Positions 48,051 through 57,944 are shown, counted from the first letter of the stretch. The stretch is 64,000 nt of DNA from Clostridiales bacterium (GCA_022780965.1 JALEUQ010000053.1:1-64000), one strand, 5' to 3'. Made by a program: numbers and translations. The notes: generated by a model from the letters alone, not told the origin.

Positions 48051-48275
48051 TTAATTCCTGCATCCGTACATTACATCTTCGGCTTTTTCAACTTCCTTGA
48101 CAAGCTGATTTACCTTAGCGCCTACACCCAGATCTTCGATAGGCATCATTTTTTCTTCAGCGTCTTCAATCTGCTTAGCCATATCTGCCAGACCTTCCTT
48201 GATGTGCAGATCTTCGATTGGATACATCTTGTCTTCGGCATTTTCGATTTCATTAATCATTTCTCTAATAGTCAT
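48051..48275 (-). CDS. Small acidic protein of three 26-residue repeats, unknown function
   Basis: MTIREMINEIENAEDKMYPIEDLHIKEGLADMAKQIEDAEEKMMPIEDLGVGAKVNQLVKEVEKAEDVMYGCRN; RBS AAGGAG upstream. Confidence 0.75.
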   Translation of the reverse strand: MTIREMINEIENAEDKMYPIEDLHIKEGLADMAKQIEDAEEKMMPIEDLGVGAKVNQLVKEVEKAEDVMYGCRN

Positions 48276-48439
48276 TTCATACATCTCCTTTCTCACAGCG
48301 ATCAGCTACCCTTTTCATCTGCAATTATTATAGCATCGGCAAATGATTTTTTGATATAATGAATCATGATGTAAGGTTTAGAATTCCTTTTATCCTGACA
48401 GTAATTGCTATGGATTTGATTTACAAAAGGTGGTGCGAT

Positions 48440-48883
48440 ATGAAGACGAAGAGAATTGCGGCATTATTAATTCTGATTATTGCTGTGTTATCTCTGGTTT
48501 CGTGCGGAAATGCAGAAGAGAATACCGTCATCGAGTGCCCGAAGACTCAGCAGGAGTGGGATGCACTGCTTCCGGAATATGAAAGCGTATTTGAAGGGAC
48601 GGAGATTACTTATGCAGTTGAAGATATAGATTATTTTGTGTACGCTCAGGGAGCAGATTTCAGTCAGTTTGAAGAATACTGCAGTCTGATTGAAAAGGAG
48701 TATCCTGAAGTTGTATCCGAACAGTCTGAAGATGAAAATGTCGCTGCGCACAAAGTGATGCGTGGATTAAAGGATAAAAACGGTGCGTACTTCGAAGTTA
48801 CGGTTGATTATGAGCCTGCTTCGACTGACAAATCGGACAGCACTTCTCTTGTGACAGTTCAGATATTTTACACTAGCTGGTAA
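48440..48883 (+). CDS. Small lipoprotein of unknown function
   Basis: MKTKRIAALLILIIAVLSLVSCGNAEE lipobox (LVSC). Confidence 0.82.
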   Translation: MKTKRIAALLILIIAVLSLVSCGNAEENTVIECPKTQQEWDALLPEYESVFEGTEITYAVEDIDYFVYAQGADFSQFEEYCSLIEKEYPEVVSEQSEDENVAAHKVMRGLKDKNGAYFEVTVDYEPASTDKSDSTSLVTVQIFYTSW

Positions 48884-48919
48884 ATATTGACATTAACAGA
48901 TTACCATAATAAAATACCC

Positions 48920-48948
48920 TTGACGGGAAACAAAGTATAGGGTATTAT
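48920..48948 (+). promoter_or_regulatory. recA promoter
   Basis: TTGACG (48920-48925), 17 nt, TATTAT (48943-48948). Confidence 0.72.
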
Positions 48949-48952
48949 AAGG

Positions 48953-48968
48953 AAGAACAAATGTTCTT
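48953..48968. promoter_or_regulatory. LexA/DinR (SOS) box upstream of recA
   Basis: AAGAACAAATGTTCTT perfect palindrome around GAAC-N4-GTTC, just downstream of the -10. Confidence 0.88.
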
Positions 48969-48987
48969 AATGTATGGAGGAAATTAA

Positions 48988-50103
48988 ATGGCAACTAAGA
49001 AAGGACAGGTCGGTGCAGTACCGGCTAATGATAGAGATAAGGCGCTTGAAGCTGCAATGGCTCAGATTCAGAAATCATTCGGCAAGGGCGCTATAATGAA
49101 GCTGGGTGATGATAACGCCATGCTGAATATTGAAGCTATTTCAACAGGTTCAATGAGTCTGGATCTGGCAACAGGCATAGGCGGTGTTCCACGTGGCAGA
49201 ATTGTAGAGATATACGGACCTGAGTCTTCAGGTAAGACAACTCTTACTCTGCATATTATTGCCGAAGCCCAGAAGACAGGCGGCAGAGCGGCATTCATCG
49301 ATGCAGAACATGCTCTCGATCCTGAATATGCCAGGAATCTTGGTGTAGACGTTGATGAGCTGCTTGTATCACAGCCTGACTACGGTGAACAGGCGCTCGA
49401 AATCGTCGAAATGCTTGTAAGAAGCGGCGCAATTGATGTTGTAGTAGTTGACTCGGTGGCTGCACTTGTGCCAAAGCATGAGATTGACGGAGCCATGGGA
49501 GAATCTGCAGTAGGTCTGCAGGCAAGGCTTATGTCACAGGCACTCAGGAAACTTGCAGGCATAATTAATAAGACTAACACTACAATCATATTTATTAACC
49601 AGCTGAGAGAGAAGATCGGTGTAATGTTTGGTAACCCTGAGACTACAACAGGCGGACGTGCTCTTAAATTCTTCGCTTCAATGAGAATGGATATCAGAAG
49701 AGTTGAAAGCATCAAGTCTGGAGATCAGGTGCTTGGCAACAGAACAAGGGTCAAGATTGTAAAGAACAAGGTTGCACCTCCGTTTAAGCAGGTTGAATTT
49801 GACATTATGTACGGGCAGGGAATTTCTAAGGCCGGTGATGTGCTTGACTGTGCCGTGGAAGCCAAGATTATTGATAAGGCGGGCTCATGGTACAGCTTTG
49901 AAGGTGAGAGAATCGGACAGGGTCGAGAGAACGTTAAGAAGTTCCTTGAAGAAAACTTCGACGTTATGGAGAAGGTTGAAGGTCTGCTGCTTGACTCAAT
50001 CAAGAAGGACAGAGAGAAACAGGAACCTGTCGAAGAGGAGATTGCAGATATTCTCAGTGATGAAGAGTTTTTCATTGATGAGGACGGTGTTATCATCGAA
50101 TAG
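48988..50103 (+). CDS. recA: Recombinase RecA
   Basis: [42 protein letters not shown]. Confidence 0.98.
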   Translation: MATKKGQVGAVPANDRDKALEAAMAQIQKSFGKGAIMKLGDDNAMLNIEAISTGSMSLDLATGIGGVPRGRIVEIYGPESSGKTTLTLHIIAEAQKTGGRAAFIDAEHALDPEYARNLGVDVDELLVSQPDYGEQALEIVEMLVRSGAIDVVVVDSVAALVPKHEIDGAMGESAVGLQARLMSQALRKLAGIINKTNTTIIFINQLREKIGVMFGNPETTTGGRALKFFASMRMDIRRVESIKSGDQVLGNRTRVKIVKNKVAPPFKQVEFDIMYGQGISKAGDVLDCAVEAKIIDKAGSWYSFEGERIGQGRENVKKFLEENFDVMEKVEGLLLDSIKKDREKQEPVEEEIADILSDEEFFIDEDGVIIE

Positions 50104-50179
50104 ATGCCGGAGATGTACATTTACACCTGATGCGTATGTGTATCCATATGGTGGAAACCATTTGTAATTTATTGTATTT

Positions 50180-50217
50180 AAAATTCACTGAAATATTGCA
50201 GTTTCAGTGAATTTTAC
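50180..50217. terminator. Intrinsic terminator after recA
   Basis: aaaattcactgaaatattgcagtttcagtgaatttt. Confidence 0.78.
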
Positions 50218-50254
50218 ACTTTACAAACCATCTTTGATAGTGTAATATATTGTG

Positions 50255-50335
50255 ATGTAAGCCGCTCGAAGTGGGCCCAATTAAAGGTTTGCAAACGGTG
50301 AACCTGCCTACCGTAGGCGAGACTGGATAGAGGAG
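50255..50335 (+). promoter_or_regulatory. Ribosomal protein L21 leader
   Basis: GCCGCTCGAAGTGGGCCCAATTAAAGGTTTGCAAACGGTGAACCTGCCTACCGTAGGCGAGACTGG immediately upstream of rplU; resembles the Firmicute L21 leader. Confidence 0.82.
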
Positions 50336-50347
50336 GTAATTATCTAA

Positions 50348-50848
50348 ATGTATGCAATTATTGAAACTGGCGGCAAGCAGTACAAGGTAGAGAACGGCGA
50401 CAGAGTTGTTGTTGAAAAGCTGAACGTTGCTGACGGCGAAGCAGTAGTATTTGACAAGGTACTTGTTCTGGCAGATGAAGCCGGCGTTAAGGTTGGAACT
50501 CCTTACGTTGAAGGCGTTACAGTTGAAGGAACAGCTGTTGAAACGGGCAAGGGCAAGAAGGTTGTAATCTTCAAGTACAAGGCTAAGAAGGACTACAGAA
50601 AGAAGCAGGGTCACAGACAGCCATACACAATGGTTGAGATTAACTCAATCGGCGGTGTTAAGGCAGCACCTGCAGTAGAAGCACCTGCAGCTGAAGCTCC
50701 TGAAGCAGAAGCAGCAGAAACTGAAAAGCCTGCATTAAAGTCAATGAAGAAGGCTGAGCTCATCGAATTCGCTAAGGCAAACAACATCGAAGTTGATGAG
50801 AAGGCACTTAAGGCAGACATTCTTGAAACAATAGAAGCTGCACTTTAA
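50348..50848 (+). CDS. rplU: 50S ribosomal protein L21 with Ala/Glu linker and C-terminal HeH/SAP-like extension (166 aa)
   Basis: [25 protein letters not shown]...[19 protein letters not shown] then linker and [35 protein letters not shown]. Confidence 0.96.
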   Translation: MYAIIETGGKQYKVENGDRVVVEKLNVADGEAVVFDKVLVLADEAGVKVGTPYVEGVTVEGTAVETGKGKKVVIFKYKAKKDYRKKQGHRQPYTMVEINSIGGVKAAPAVEAPAAEAPEAEAAETEKPALKSMKKAELIEFAKANNIEVDEKALKADILETIEAAL

Positions 50849-50895
50849 TTAGAAATTGTAACCTGATTGATGATAAACAAGGAGGTGTCTGATCC

Positions 50896-51156
50896 ATGGC
50901 AAGTAAGAAAGGTGTAGGTAGCTCGAAGAACGGTCGTGACAGTGAGTCGAAACGATTAGGCGTTAAGACTGGTGATGGTCAGTTCGTAAGTGCCGGTAGC
51001 ATCCTGGTTAGACAGAGAGGAACTAAGTTCCATCCTGGCAACAACGTAGGCATCGGCGGCGACGATACTTTATTTGCAAAGATTGACGGAGCTGTTAAGT
51101 TCGAAAGAAAAGATAAGACAAGAAAACAGGTAAGCGTATATCCTAAGGAAGCGTAA
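50896..51156 (+). CDS. rpmA: 50S ribosomal protein L27
   Basis: [52 protein letters not shown]. Confidence 0.97.
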   Translation: MASKKGVGSSKNGRDSESKRLGVKTGDGQFVSAGSILVRQRGTKFHPGNNVGIGGDDTLFAKIDGAVKFERKDKTRKQVSVYPKEA

Positions 51157-51164
51157 GAATGTTT

Positions 51165-51191
51165 TAGCCCCTTTAACGAGGGGCTTTTTTA
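51165..51191 (+). terminator. Intrinsic terminator after rpmA
   Basis: agcccctttaacgaggggctttttta. Confidence 0.88.
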
Positions 51192-51269
51192 TTGATATGA
51201 GTCATGCAATAAGTTAAAATAATTATGTATGTATATTTGTAGATTTTTCCCTTAATTATAGGAGGATTC

Positions 51270-52568
51270 ATGTTAGTAGACAGAGCCAAAATTACAATTA
51301 AATCAGGAAAAGGCGGCGATGGAGCTGTTACATTCAGACATGACCCATACGTACCGGATGGCGGTCCAGATGGCGGTGACGGCGGAAGAGGCGGCGATGT
51401 AATTTTTGAAGCCGATGAGAATCTCAGAACCCTGATGGACTTCAGATATAAAAGAAAATACGAGGCAGAGGACGGACAGAACGGAATGAAGAGAAAGCGC
51501 TACGGCAAGTCCGGAGAAAACCTTGTAATCAAGGTGCCTGTGGGAACTGTTGTCATTGACGAAGAATCAGGACTTGTAATGCGTGACCTTAAGGAGCACG
51601 GACAATCTTTTGTGGCTGCAAGAGGCGGTAAAGGCGGCAAGGGTAATGTAAAGTATGCTACTTCTACACGACAGGCTCCAAATTTCGCCGAAGCAGGAGG
51701 CTTCGCCAAGGAAAGGAACATCATTCTCGAAATGAAGATGATTGCGGATGTGGGACTTGTCGGTTTCCCGAATGTGGGCAAATCAACACTTCTCAGTGTA
51801 GCTACAAGCGCCAAACCTAAGATTGCAAATTATCATTTCACTACCATCGATCCTAATCTTGGTGTTGTGAAGCTTTATGATACAAGTTTCGTCATGGCTG
51901 ACATAGCAGGAATCATCGAAGGAGCCAGCGAGGGCGCCGGCCTGGGATTCAGATTTCTCAAACACATCGAAAGAACCAAGGTTCTCATTCATGTAGTGGA
52001 TGTTTCTGGCAGTGAAGGAAGAAACCCAATTGAGGATTTTGACAAGATTAACAGAGAACTGGAACAGTATAATCCGGCATTGTTGAGAAAGCCTCAGATT
52101 GTTGCTGCAAACAAGATAGACATTAACGGTGATGATGATCCCGTGTATCTGGAGTTCAAAGAATATGTTGAGTCGAAGGGGTACAAAGTGTTCCCAATGT
52201 CAGCTCCGATTAATATAGGCGTCAAGGAGATACTCAGCGAAGCAGCTCTCAAACTTCAGGAAGTTCTTGCTAATCCTGAACCTGAAGAAGAATACGAAAT
52301 GTTTGATTTTGAGAAGGATGATCAGGATCCGGACTACAGAACAGTATATCCGTCATTTAATGGAAGAGAATACATCCTTGAGGGTAAGCAGCTGACTAAA
52401 ATCTTCAACTCCACAAACTTTGAAGACTTCGGTTCGCTTAGATATCTTTACAAATATATTGAGAAATCAGGCGCCATTGACGCTCTCAAAGAGATGGGGC
52501 TTGAAGACGGAGATGTTATCAAAATTCAGGATTTTGAACTTGAATACTTTGATGAAGACTATTTCTAG
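51270..52568 (+). CDS. obg: GTPase Obg/CgtA
   Basis: MLVDRAKITIKSGKGGDGAVTFRHDPYVPDGGPDGGDGGRGGDVIF; GFPNVGKST. Confidence 0.97.
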   Translation: MLVDRAKITIKSGKGGDGAVTFRHDPYVPDGGPDGGDGGRGGDVIFEADENLRTLMDFRYKRKYEAEDGQNGMKRKRYGKSGENLVIKVPVGTVVIDEESGLVMRDLKEHGQSFVAARGGKGGKGNVKYATSTRQAPNFAEAGGFAKERNIILEMKMIADVGLVGFPNVGKSTLLSVATSAKPKIANYHFTTIDPNLGVVKLYDTSFVMADIAGIIEGASEGAGLGFRFLKHIERTKVLIHVVDVSGSEGRNPIEDFDKINRELEQYNPALLRKPQIVAANKIDINGDDDPVYLEFKEYVESKGYKVFPMSAPINIGVKEILSEAALKLQEVLANPEPEEEYEMFDFEKDDQDPDYRTVYPSFNGREYILEGKQLTKIFNSTNFEDFGSLRYLYKYIEKSGAIDALKEMGLEDGDVIKIQDFELEYFDEDYF

Positions 52569-52585
52569 AAAAAACGGGAGAATAT

Positions 52586-53140
52586 ATGGGAACAGTTTTT
52601 GAGAAGCATCCATCAGAAAATGAATGCAGAGAACTCTGGAACAGGTACGACACACCTTTGCACATTCGCAAGCATTGCATGGCGGTAGCTCGAGTTGCAT
52701 ACGCAATTGCAGCAGAGCTGAACAGAAACGGGTTCGAACTTGATCTGGAACTTATAATGGCTGCAGGATTAACCCATGATTTGGTGAGACTGACAGACAG
52801 GCACGACCTGGAAGGAGCCAGAATAATGAACGAGCTGGGGTATACCCAGGAAGCGGAAATAATAAGAGTTCATATGATGTATTCGGCTTTTTCGCCAATC
52901 AGGTTTATAAATGAGACGGACCTTGTGTGTCTGGGTGACAGATGTGTCATCGAGCATGAGTACGTGGGCGTCGAAAAAAGATACCAGTACATTATCGACA
53001 AGGCAATAAGTCACGGTCATCCTGAGGCTGCTGCGAAAGTTGGGCAGCTGAAGCAGGACGTAATAAGACTTGTAGATGAAATTGAGTCGGTGACAGGCAA
53101 GACAATGGAAGAAATAACAAAGGATATCGTTATAGAATGA
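52586..53140 (+). CDS. HD-domain phosphohydrolase
   Basis: HIRKHCMAVARVAYAIAAEL...GLTHDLVRL. Confidence 0.82.
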   Translation: MGTVFEKHPSENECRELWNRYDTPLHIRKHCMAVARVAYAIAAELNRNGFELDLELIMAAGLTHDLVRLTDRHDLEGARIMNELGYTQEAEIIRVHMMYSAFSPIRFINETDLVCLGDRCVIEHEYVGVEKRYQYIIDKAISHGHPEAAAKVGQLKQDVIRLVDEIESVTGKTMEEITKDIVIE

Positions 53141-55011
53141 TAATTGATAAAGAACTGGACAGAATTTTAAAGAAGGTTGAAAAGCCTGCAAGGTACATTG
53201 GAGGCGAAGTAAACAGCGTTATAAAGAACCCTGCAGACGTTTCTGTCAGGGTCGGTTTCGCTTTCCCTGATACATACGAGATAGGCATGTCCTACATGGG
53301 ACTGCAGATTCTCTATAACATACTTAACAAGAACCCTGACATTTACTGCGAGCGAATATTTGCACCTGCACCAGACATGGAAAAAATCATGCGCGAAGAA
53401 GGCAGGAAACTTTTCACGCTTGAGACATTCACTCCAATTGATGAGATGGACATAATCGGGTTCACACTTCAGTATGAAATGGCCTTTACAAACATACTGA
53501 ACATGCTTGATTTAGGTGGTGTGCCTGTGAAAAGCTGTGACCGAGGGGAGGATGACCCCATTGTTGCAGCCGGCGGACCGTGCGCATACAATCCGGAGCC
53601 TCTTGCTGATTTCGTTGACATGTTCATAATAGGTGACGGTGAAGAACTTCTGGAACAGGTTGCTTTAATGCGTGCAGAGTACAGCAGCAGAGAAGAATAT
53701 CTCAGAGCATGTTCACAGCTGGACGGCATATATATTCCTGCATTTTATGATGTGAAATACAATGACGATGGTACAGTGAAAGAGTATGTGAAGCTGTATG
53801 ATAAGGCTCCTGACAGAGTTAGGAGAGCAGTTGTGACAGATTTGGACAGCGCTGAATTCCCTACTGAGAACATCGTTCCGTTCATTGATACAGTTCATGA
53901 CAGAGCTGTGGTTGAAACTTTCAGAGGATGCACCAGAGGATGCAGATTCTGCCAGGCAGGGATGATATACAGACCGGTGAGAGAGCGAAGACCTGACACA
54001 ATCAAGGAAATTGTCAGGGAACAGCTTAAGAATACCGGTCATGAAGAGCTTTCGCTTCTCAGCTTATCTACCAGTGATTACTCGCGATTTGAGGACCTTG
54101 CCATGGACCTTATGGGCATGTGCAAGGCACAGAACGTATCGCTGTCGCTGCCTTCGCTGAGACTTGACTCGTTTTCATTTAATGTGCTTAATGAAATTCA
54201 GGGTTATCGTAAGTCGGGGCTGACCTTTGCACCTGAGGCAGGCAGTCAGAGACTTAGAGATGTTATTAACAAGAACATTACAGAAGAAAATATATACAGT
54301 GCAGTTGAACAGGCTATTGAGCTTGGATGGGAAACTATCAAGCTGTATTTCATGGACGGATTACCGGGTGAAACCTTCGAAGATCTGGATGGAATCGCAA
54401 ACATTGCCAGAAACATTCTGGATATAAATTTCAGAATACGCGGACGAAAGGGCGGAAGATTTCGTGTTACCGTGAGCGTGTCAAACTTTGTGCCAAAGGC
54501 GCACACTCCTTTCCAGTGGGCTGGACAAGATAGACCGGAGATGCTTCGTGAGAAGCACAATTATCTCAGTGAAAGACTGCATGTGAAAGGCATTACTTTC
54601 AATTATCATGAGACAGAGACAAGCAATCTGGAAGCAATCATCGCAAGAGGCGACCGCAAGGTGGGGAAGCTTATTTACCGTGCATGGCAGCTGGGATGCA
54701 GATTTGATGCGTGGACAGAACATCACAGAGGAGATTTGTGGCAGCAGGCCATGGATGAAACCGGAGTGACTCCTGAGTTTTATGCATACAGAGAACGTTC
54801 ATATGACGAAATGCTTCCGTGGGAAATAATCGATCCTCTGATTGAACGTGATTTCCTGATTAGAGAGAACGAGAAAGCTAAGGAGGCACAGGTGACACAC
54901 GACTGCAGACTTGGATGCGTCGGATGCGGAATGAACAAGCATGCCCAGTGCTTCCACAGTGCAGATGAGGATATGCTGAAGCATATCGGGAAGGAGGCGG
55001 CAAGTGGCTAA
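53137..55011 (+). CDS. TIGR03960-family B12-binding-type radical SAM protein
   Basis: ETFRGCTRGCRFCQAGMIYRPVRERRPDTI; KGGRFRVTVSVSNFVPKAHTPFQW; paired with DUF2344. Confidence 0.92.
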   Translation: MIIDKELDRILKKVEKPARYIGGEVNSVIKNPADVSVRVGFAFPDTYEIGMSYMGLQILYNILNKNPDIYCERIFAPAPDMEKIMREEGRKLFTLETFTPIDEMDIIGFTLQYEMAFTNILNMLDLGGVPVKSCDRGEDDPIVAAGGPCAYNPEPLADFVDMFIIGDGEELLEQVALMRAEYSSREEYLRACSQLDGIYIPAFYDVKYNDDGTVKEYVKLYDKAPDRVRRAVVTDLDSAEFPTENIVPFIDTVHDRAVVETFRGCTRGCRFCQAGMIYRPVRERRPDTIKEIVREQLKNTGHEELSLLSLSTSDYSRFEDLAMDLMGMCKAQNVSLSLPSLRLDSFSFNVLNEIQGYRKSGLTFAPEAGSQRLRDVINKNITEENIYSAVEQAIELGWETIKLYFMDGLPGETFEDLDGIANIARNILDINFRIRGRKGGRFRVTVSVSNFVPKAHTPFQWAGQDRPEMLREKHNYLSERLHVKGITFNYHETETSNLEAIIARGDRKVGKLIYRAWQLGCRFDAWTEHHRGDLWQQAMDETGVTPEFYAYRERSYDEMLPWEIIDPLIERDFLIRENEKAKEAQVTHDCRLGCVGCGMNKHAQCFHSADEDMLKHIGKEAASG

Positions 55012-55684
55012 ATACCTGATGGAGTTCTCCAAGAGGGGGACAATATGCTATACATCGCATCTGGATATGATGAGACTGTTCCAGCGAATCTTCAAGCGTG
55101 CCGGAATCGGACTTGCATTTTCGCAGGGATTCAATCCCCATCCCAAGATGAGCTTCGCACAGCCGCTTTCTCTGGGATACGAAGGAATGGAAGAATTCAT
55201 AGAATTTGAAACTGCAGTCGATATAAATCCGGATGAAATATTCGCAAAAGTGTCAGCGATTATGGCAGATGGTATTGATATCAAATACTGCAAGTATCTT
55301 AATACCGGCAGCAGGACATTGTCTGCAATGACTGTTGCGGCACTTTATACTGCCAGAGTTCCGGCAGCAGAACCTTTAGACGGGGAAATGCTTGTTAAGG
55401 AGTATTTGGAACAGGAAAAAATCATAACCCTTAAAAGACAAAAAAAGAAAAAGGAACTTAAGGAAGTTGATATAAAGCCAATGATTCAGAGGCTGAACTT
55501 CAGCTGGAGCGAAGGTGTGCTTACAATGAGGATGCTTCTTGATCAGGGCAGTACATCAAATCTAAGCCCGGAACTGGTGCTTAATACTTTCCTTCCTTTC
55601 GCGGGAATAGATGCGGATAGAAGTGAAATAACCATGACAAGAGAAAAAATAATATTTTCCAATCCGGAAATAACTGAACAATAG
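55004..55684 (+). CDS. DUF2344 / TIGR03936 radical-SAM-associated protein
   Basis: MAKYLMEFSKRGTICYTSHLDMMRLFQRIFKRAGIGLAFSQGFNPHPKMSFAQPLSLGYEG. Confidence 0.92.
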   Translation: MAKYLMEFSKRGTICYTSHLDMMRLFQRIFKRAGIGLAFSQGFNPHPKMSFAQPLSLGYEGMEEFIEFETAVDINPDEIFAKVSAIMADGIDIKYCKYLNTGSRTLSAMTVAALYTARVPAAEPLDGEMLVKEYLEQEKIITLKRQKKKKELKEVDIKPMIQRLNFSWSEGVLTMRMLLDQGSTSNLSPELVLNTFLPFAGIDADRSEITMTREKIIFSNPEITEQ

Positions 55685-55696
55685 TCTTATAAATCA

Positions 55697-55722
55697 GGGC
55701 AGCGCGTGAGCGCTGCCCTGAA
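55697..55722. terminator. Intrinsic terminator between convergent genes
   Basis: cagggcagcgcgtgagcgctgccctg. Confidence 0.78.
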
Positions 55723-55729
55723 TCTATAT

Positions 55730-56293
55730 CTACATGAAACTGTTTATAAGTGCCGCTGCCTTGTCGATACCATTAGTGGACTTGACAGCGCCTTCATCGT
55801 ATATGCCTGTAACGAGGACTTCTCCTGCAATTTCGGCATTCATGATCTCCATGGATTTCCTGAATTCAAATCTGATTCCCTCAAGGGTTTCAGGATCATC
55901 ATCTCCGCAGCATGTAATGAGAGCTGCCTTCTTTCCTTCAAATTTTTTCTCAATGCCAACGTAGAATGAATAGCATTTATCAATCAGAGATTTGACTGAA
56001 GCAGGCATTCCGTACCAGTAAACCGGAGCAGCTATAACAATTCCGTCAGCTTCAAGAATGGAATTGGCGACTTTGTTGAAGTCATCGTCAAATGAACATG
56101 GCTTGCCAGTGCTGAAGCATGTATCACATGCATGGCAAGGTCCGATATTAAGTTCTGCAGCATCAATCTTTTCTATAGATACCTGTTGCCCTGTGGCAAG
56201 CGCCTTGATATAAGCCGCACCTTCAAACGAAGCGGCCATTCTCTTGGTATTTGAGTCATTGCGCGCACTGCCTGTAATAATCACAATTTTCAT
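55730..56293 (-). CDS. Flavodoxin/NADPH-dependent FMN reductase-type flavoprotein
   Basis: MKIVIITGSARNDSNTKRMAASFEGAA...CHACDTCFSTGKPCSFDDDF...APVYWYGMPASVKSLIDKC; the 56557 start in the track is over-extended. Confidence 0.9.
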   Translation of the reverse strand: MKIVIITGSARNDSNTKRMAASFEGAAYIKALATGQQVSIEKIDAAELNIGPCHACDTCFSTGKPCSFDDDFNKVANSILEADGIVIAAPVYWYGMPASVKSLIDKCYSFYVGIEKKFEGKKAALITCCGDDDPETLEGIRFEFRKSMEIMNAEIAGEVLVTGIYDEGAVKSTNGIDKAAALINSFM

Positions 56294-56449
56294 AGTGAAC
56301 AGTCCTCCCTGCAAAAGTATAATCAACAATATTTTATCACATATGCTGCGAAAAATAAAATGGCAAAAAATAACAGTAATATATTGACAATTATTACCAC
56401 TAAATGTAAAATAATGGCAAGTCGAAAGTAAGTAGTAAAGGAGAACGAG

Positions 56450-57301
56450 ATGAACAGTTATTTGGATTTCCTTGATAAGGTCAGGGAATCGTTGCCAGAT
56501 TATCTGCCGGCAGAATATGCTGATGCCGAGATTCAGGTAAGGCGAACCGAGAAACATCTCAGTGATTCATATGACGGAATCTGTTTCAAACCTTCTGATT
56601 CAGATATCGGAATATGCATGAATCTGTCACACATTTATGAGAATGTTGACAGTCATGATGAGTTTTTAAGTGCCATGTGTGTGATTGCATCGGATATTCT
56701 GGATGCCATTGAAGGGCAGCCTGCTGAACTAAGAGCGATTACTCAGGATATTGACTATTTCATAGAGCATTTGGCAGTTCAGCTGGTCAATGTCAGCACT
56801 ATTGAAAACATCAGAGATGAAATTCCCTTCAGAGTGCGGGACGATATTGCCATGATATACAGGCTTGTGCTTCCTCAGTCTGAAGACGATATTCTCACAT
56901 CCGTTGTCACCAGTCCTCTTATTAGAAGTTTCGGATTAAGTGAAGAAGAACTTTTCGAGAAGGTTATGGATGTACTGCCGGGAAATGTTCCTGCGGCCTT
57001 TGATAAGCTGTGCGATGAAGTTTTCATTGCAAGCTGTGCCATCGGACAAATGGGGGCAGGGTGTCTTTTTTACCCTGATTTCCCTGAGAAGGCAGGAGAG
57101 TTCATAGGAAGCAATTTCTACATTCTGCCCTTTGCGGTTCACTCTCTGCTGCTGATTAAAGATATAGGAAATCTAAGCAGAGAATTCATGGAGGATGTTG
57201 CTTTCCAGTTTTCAACTTTTGGAACCTGTCCTGAGGACAGGCTGAGCAAGGAGATATATTACTGCAATATATCTGATGGAACCATTGAGAGGGCAATGTG
57301 A
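56450..57301 (+). CDS. DUF5688-like hypothetical protein
   Basis: Family assignment from general resemblance (two-part sequence with FEKVMDVL...LCDEVFIASCAIGQMGAGCLFYPD); RBS GGAGAACG upstream. Confidence 0.7.
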   Translation: MNSYLDFLDKVRESLPDYLPAEYADAEIQVRRTEKHLSDSYDGICFKPSDSDIGICMNLSHIYENVDSHDEFLSAMCVIASDILDAIEGQPAELRAITQDIDYFIEHLAVQLVNVSTIENIRDEIPFRVRDDIAMIYRLVLPQSEDDILTSVVTSPLIRSFGLSEEELFEKVMDVLPGNVPAAFDKLCDEVFIASCAIGQMGAGCLFYPDFPEKAGEFIGSNFYILPFAVHSLLLIKDIGNLSREFMEDVAFQFSTFGTCPEDRLSKEIYYCNISDGTIERAM

Positions 57302-57302
57302 C

Positions 57303-57944
57303 ATGTCGGTGAGAGATCTGTGGGATAAACTGATGACAAACCCGAGAGTAAAAGGTTTCGTTGCAGAGAACGAGAATAAGCTCAAGGGAATAGTAGTTAT
57401 GATTGTTTTGGTATCAGTGGCAGCATTCATGCTGACATCCCATGGGAATGAAGGAGAGGAGGTGAGCATAGAACAAGAGACAGCTGTTATTGAAGAGACA
57501 CAGACAGGAAGTGTGTATGTCGACATTGGGGGAGAAGTTGTTAATCCCATGGTTGCTGAGCTTGATTCAGGATGCCGTGTAGAGGACGCCATTATCGCAG
57601 CCGGCGGACTTACAGACAAGGCAGATATTACTAATATTAATAGAGCAGCCCCTGTAAACGATGGAGACAAGATATACATCCCTTCGATAGAAGAAGCGCC
57701 GAAGCAGGGAGAAGTGCAGAATTCTGCAGGAAGCGGTGCTTATTATGACAACAGCAAGGTGAACATCAATACGGCTGACTCTGCAGAACTGCAGACATTG
57801 ACCGGTGTAGGTCCTGCCACAGCAGAGAAGATAATTGCCTACAGAGAGAGCAATGGCAGATTTGCAAGCATTGAAGAGATTAAGAATGTATCAGGAATAG
57901 GTGATAAAACCTATGAGAAACTAAAAGACTATATCACAGTCTGA
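57303..57944 (+). CDS. comEA: ComEA-like helix-hairpin-helix competence protein
   Basis: N-terminal TM, SLBB-like VYVDIGGEVVNPMVAELDSGCRVEDAI, C-terminal VNINTADSAELQTLTGVGPATAEKIIAYRESNGRF. Confidence 0.93.
   Translation: MSVRDLWDKLMTNPRVKGFVAENENKLKGIVVMIVLVSVAAFMLTSHGNEGEEVSIEQETAVIEETQTGSVYVDIGGEVVNPMVAELDSGCRVEDAIIAAGGLTDKADITNINRAAPVNDGDKIYIPSIEEAPKQGEVQNSAGSGAYYDNSKVNINTADSAELQTLTGVGPATAEKIIAYRESNGRFASIEEIKNVSGIGDKTYEKLKDYITV

Noticed and set aside
52726-52745. ggttcgaac resembling a tRNA T-arm
   Set aside because: Inside the HD-domain coding frame, no acceptor stem or anticodon arm; no tRNA recognised anywhere in the window.
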